6,339 nucleotides of DNA, taken from contig JAISNS010000312.1 of assembly GCA_031276105.1 (NCBI GenBank), positions 1 to 6,339 on the forward strand, in the 5' to 3' direction. Position numbers and translations under genes: made by a program. Below, in pieces: positions 5,771 through 6,339 of this stretch. Every line of letters starts with the position of its first letter. Within the stretch, counting starts at the first letter, position 1. Origin of the DNA: Dysgonamonadaceae bacterium. GTDB taxonomy: Bacteria > Bacteroidota > Bacteroidia > Bacteroidales > Azobacteroidaceae. The notes below the pieces were generated by a model, which had not been told where the DNA came from, searched no databases, and saw nothing but the letters and a program-made list of their open reading frames with translations.

Positions 5771-6339
5771 ATGGGAAGAGCATTTGAATACAGAAAAGCG
5801 ACCAAGCTAAAAAGATGGGGCAATATGGCTCGCGTATTTACCAAATTGGGCAAGCAGATTACGATTGCCGTCAAAGAAGGCGGTTCCGACCCGGATACCA
5901 ATCCGCGTTTGCGCGTTTTGATTCAGCAATCGAAAAAGGAAAACATGCCGAAAGAAAACGTGGAACGGGCAATTAAAAAAGCAACGTCCAAAGATGCAAG
6001 CGACTACAAAGAAATGGTTTACGAAGGATACGGGCCGCACGGCATTGCCATCGTCGTAGAAACAGCCACCGATAACCCGACCCGGACGGTAGCCAACATA
6101 CGGAGCTATTTCAACAAATACGGCGGTTCGTTAGGAACGAGCGGAAGCTTGCAGTTCCTTTTCGACCACAAATGCGTTTTCAAAATCACGCCGAAAGAAA
6201 ACAGCGACCGGGAAGAATTGGAATTGGAACTGATCGACTTCGGAGTCGATGAAGTAGAATACGATGAAGAAGAAAACGTAGTTTTAATCTATGGAGAATT
6301 TCAGTCGTATTCGGCCATCCAAAAATACCTGGAAGAAAA
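5771..6339 (+). CDS. yebC: YebC/TACO1 family protein (3' end beyond window)
   Basis: The open frame starts at the ATG at 5771 and runs off the right edge with 189 complete codons. Family members have about 240 residues, so roughly 50 are missing. The N-terminus MGRAFEYRKATKLKRWGNMARVFTKLGKQITIAVKEGG, then NPRLRVLIQQSKKENMPKENVERAIKKA, YEGYGPHGIAIVVETATDNPTRTVANIRSYFNKYGGSLGTSGSLQFLF, and the acidic LELELIDFGVDEVEYDEEE are diagnostic YebC segments across its three domains. The family was first described as DNA-binding regulators (PmpR in Pseudomonas). The mitochondrial homologue TACO1 and later bacterial work point instead to helping ribosomes through difficult sequences such as prolines. It follows pheT by 46 bp with no terminator or clear promoter between, so it is probably co-transcribed with pheT. 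Confidence 0.95.
   Translation, partial: MGRAFEYRKATKLKRWGNMARVFTKLGKQITIAVKEGGSDPDTNPRLRVLIQQSKKENMPKENVERAIKKATSKDASDYKEMVYEGYGPHGIAIVVETATDNPTRTVANIRSYFNKYGGSLGTSGSLQFLFDHKCVFKITPKENSDREELELELIDFGVDEVEYDEEENVVLIYGEFQSYSAIQKYLEE

Overview
The window comes from a member of the Bacteroidota, most likely order Bacteroidales. The evidence is: no Shine-Dalgarno sequences ahead of the start codons; -7 boxes of the Bacteroides type (TAnnTTTG); a sigma/DUF4252 cluster typical of this phylum; a YebC protein starting MGRAFEYRKA as in Bacteroidales; and pheT standing apart from pheS. It is chromosomal and mostly housekeeping. I see no rRNA, tRNA, CRISPR array, transposase or phage gene.

Positions 1-1680 hold a compact three-gene operon on the + strand: an ECF sigma factor, a single-pass membrane protein that is probably its anti-sigma factor, and a secreted DUF4252 protein. 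The genes overlap by 20 and 4 bases. In front lies a textbook ECF-type promoter (TGTAAC-N16-CGTC), so the sigma factor probably drives its own operon. That promoter sits so close to the ATG that the transcript would be nearly leaderless. A strong intrinsic terminator closes the operon.

Positions 1680-1890 hold an orphan element: a hairpin-bearing 5' leader of the kind I associate with SusC/TonB-dependent receptor genes in Bacteroidales, followed by a 20-codon ORF that resembles only the first residues of such a receptor. The rest of the receptor is missing.

Positions 1891-2865 (- strand) encode a tRNA-dihydrouridine synthase of the DusB type. The 396 bp between dusB and pheT carry a dusB promoter candidate, a short frameshifted fragment resembling the N-terminus of a GH51 alpha-L-arabinofuranosidase, a 12-bp inverted repeat spaced by 72 bp, an AT-rich palindrome and a well-formed pheT promoter.

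Positions 3262 to the right edge (+ strand) hold pheT (complete phenylalanyl-tRNA synthetase beta subunit) and, 46 bp later without a visible terminator, a YebC/TACO1-family gene cut by the window edge. dusB, pheT and yebC all serve translation (tRNA modification, tRNA charging, probable ribosome-associated factor). The sigma operon is a signalling unit with an unknown stimulus. No new multi-gene system is evident. The best leads are the near-leaderless autoregulated sigma operon with its two uncharacterised partners, the orphan receptor leader, and the GH51 relic.
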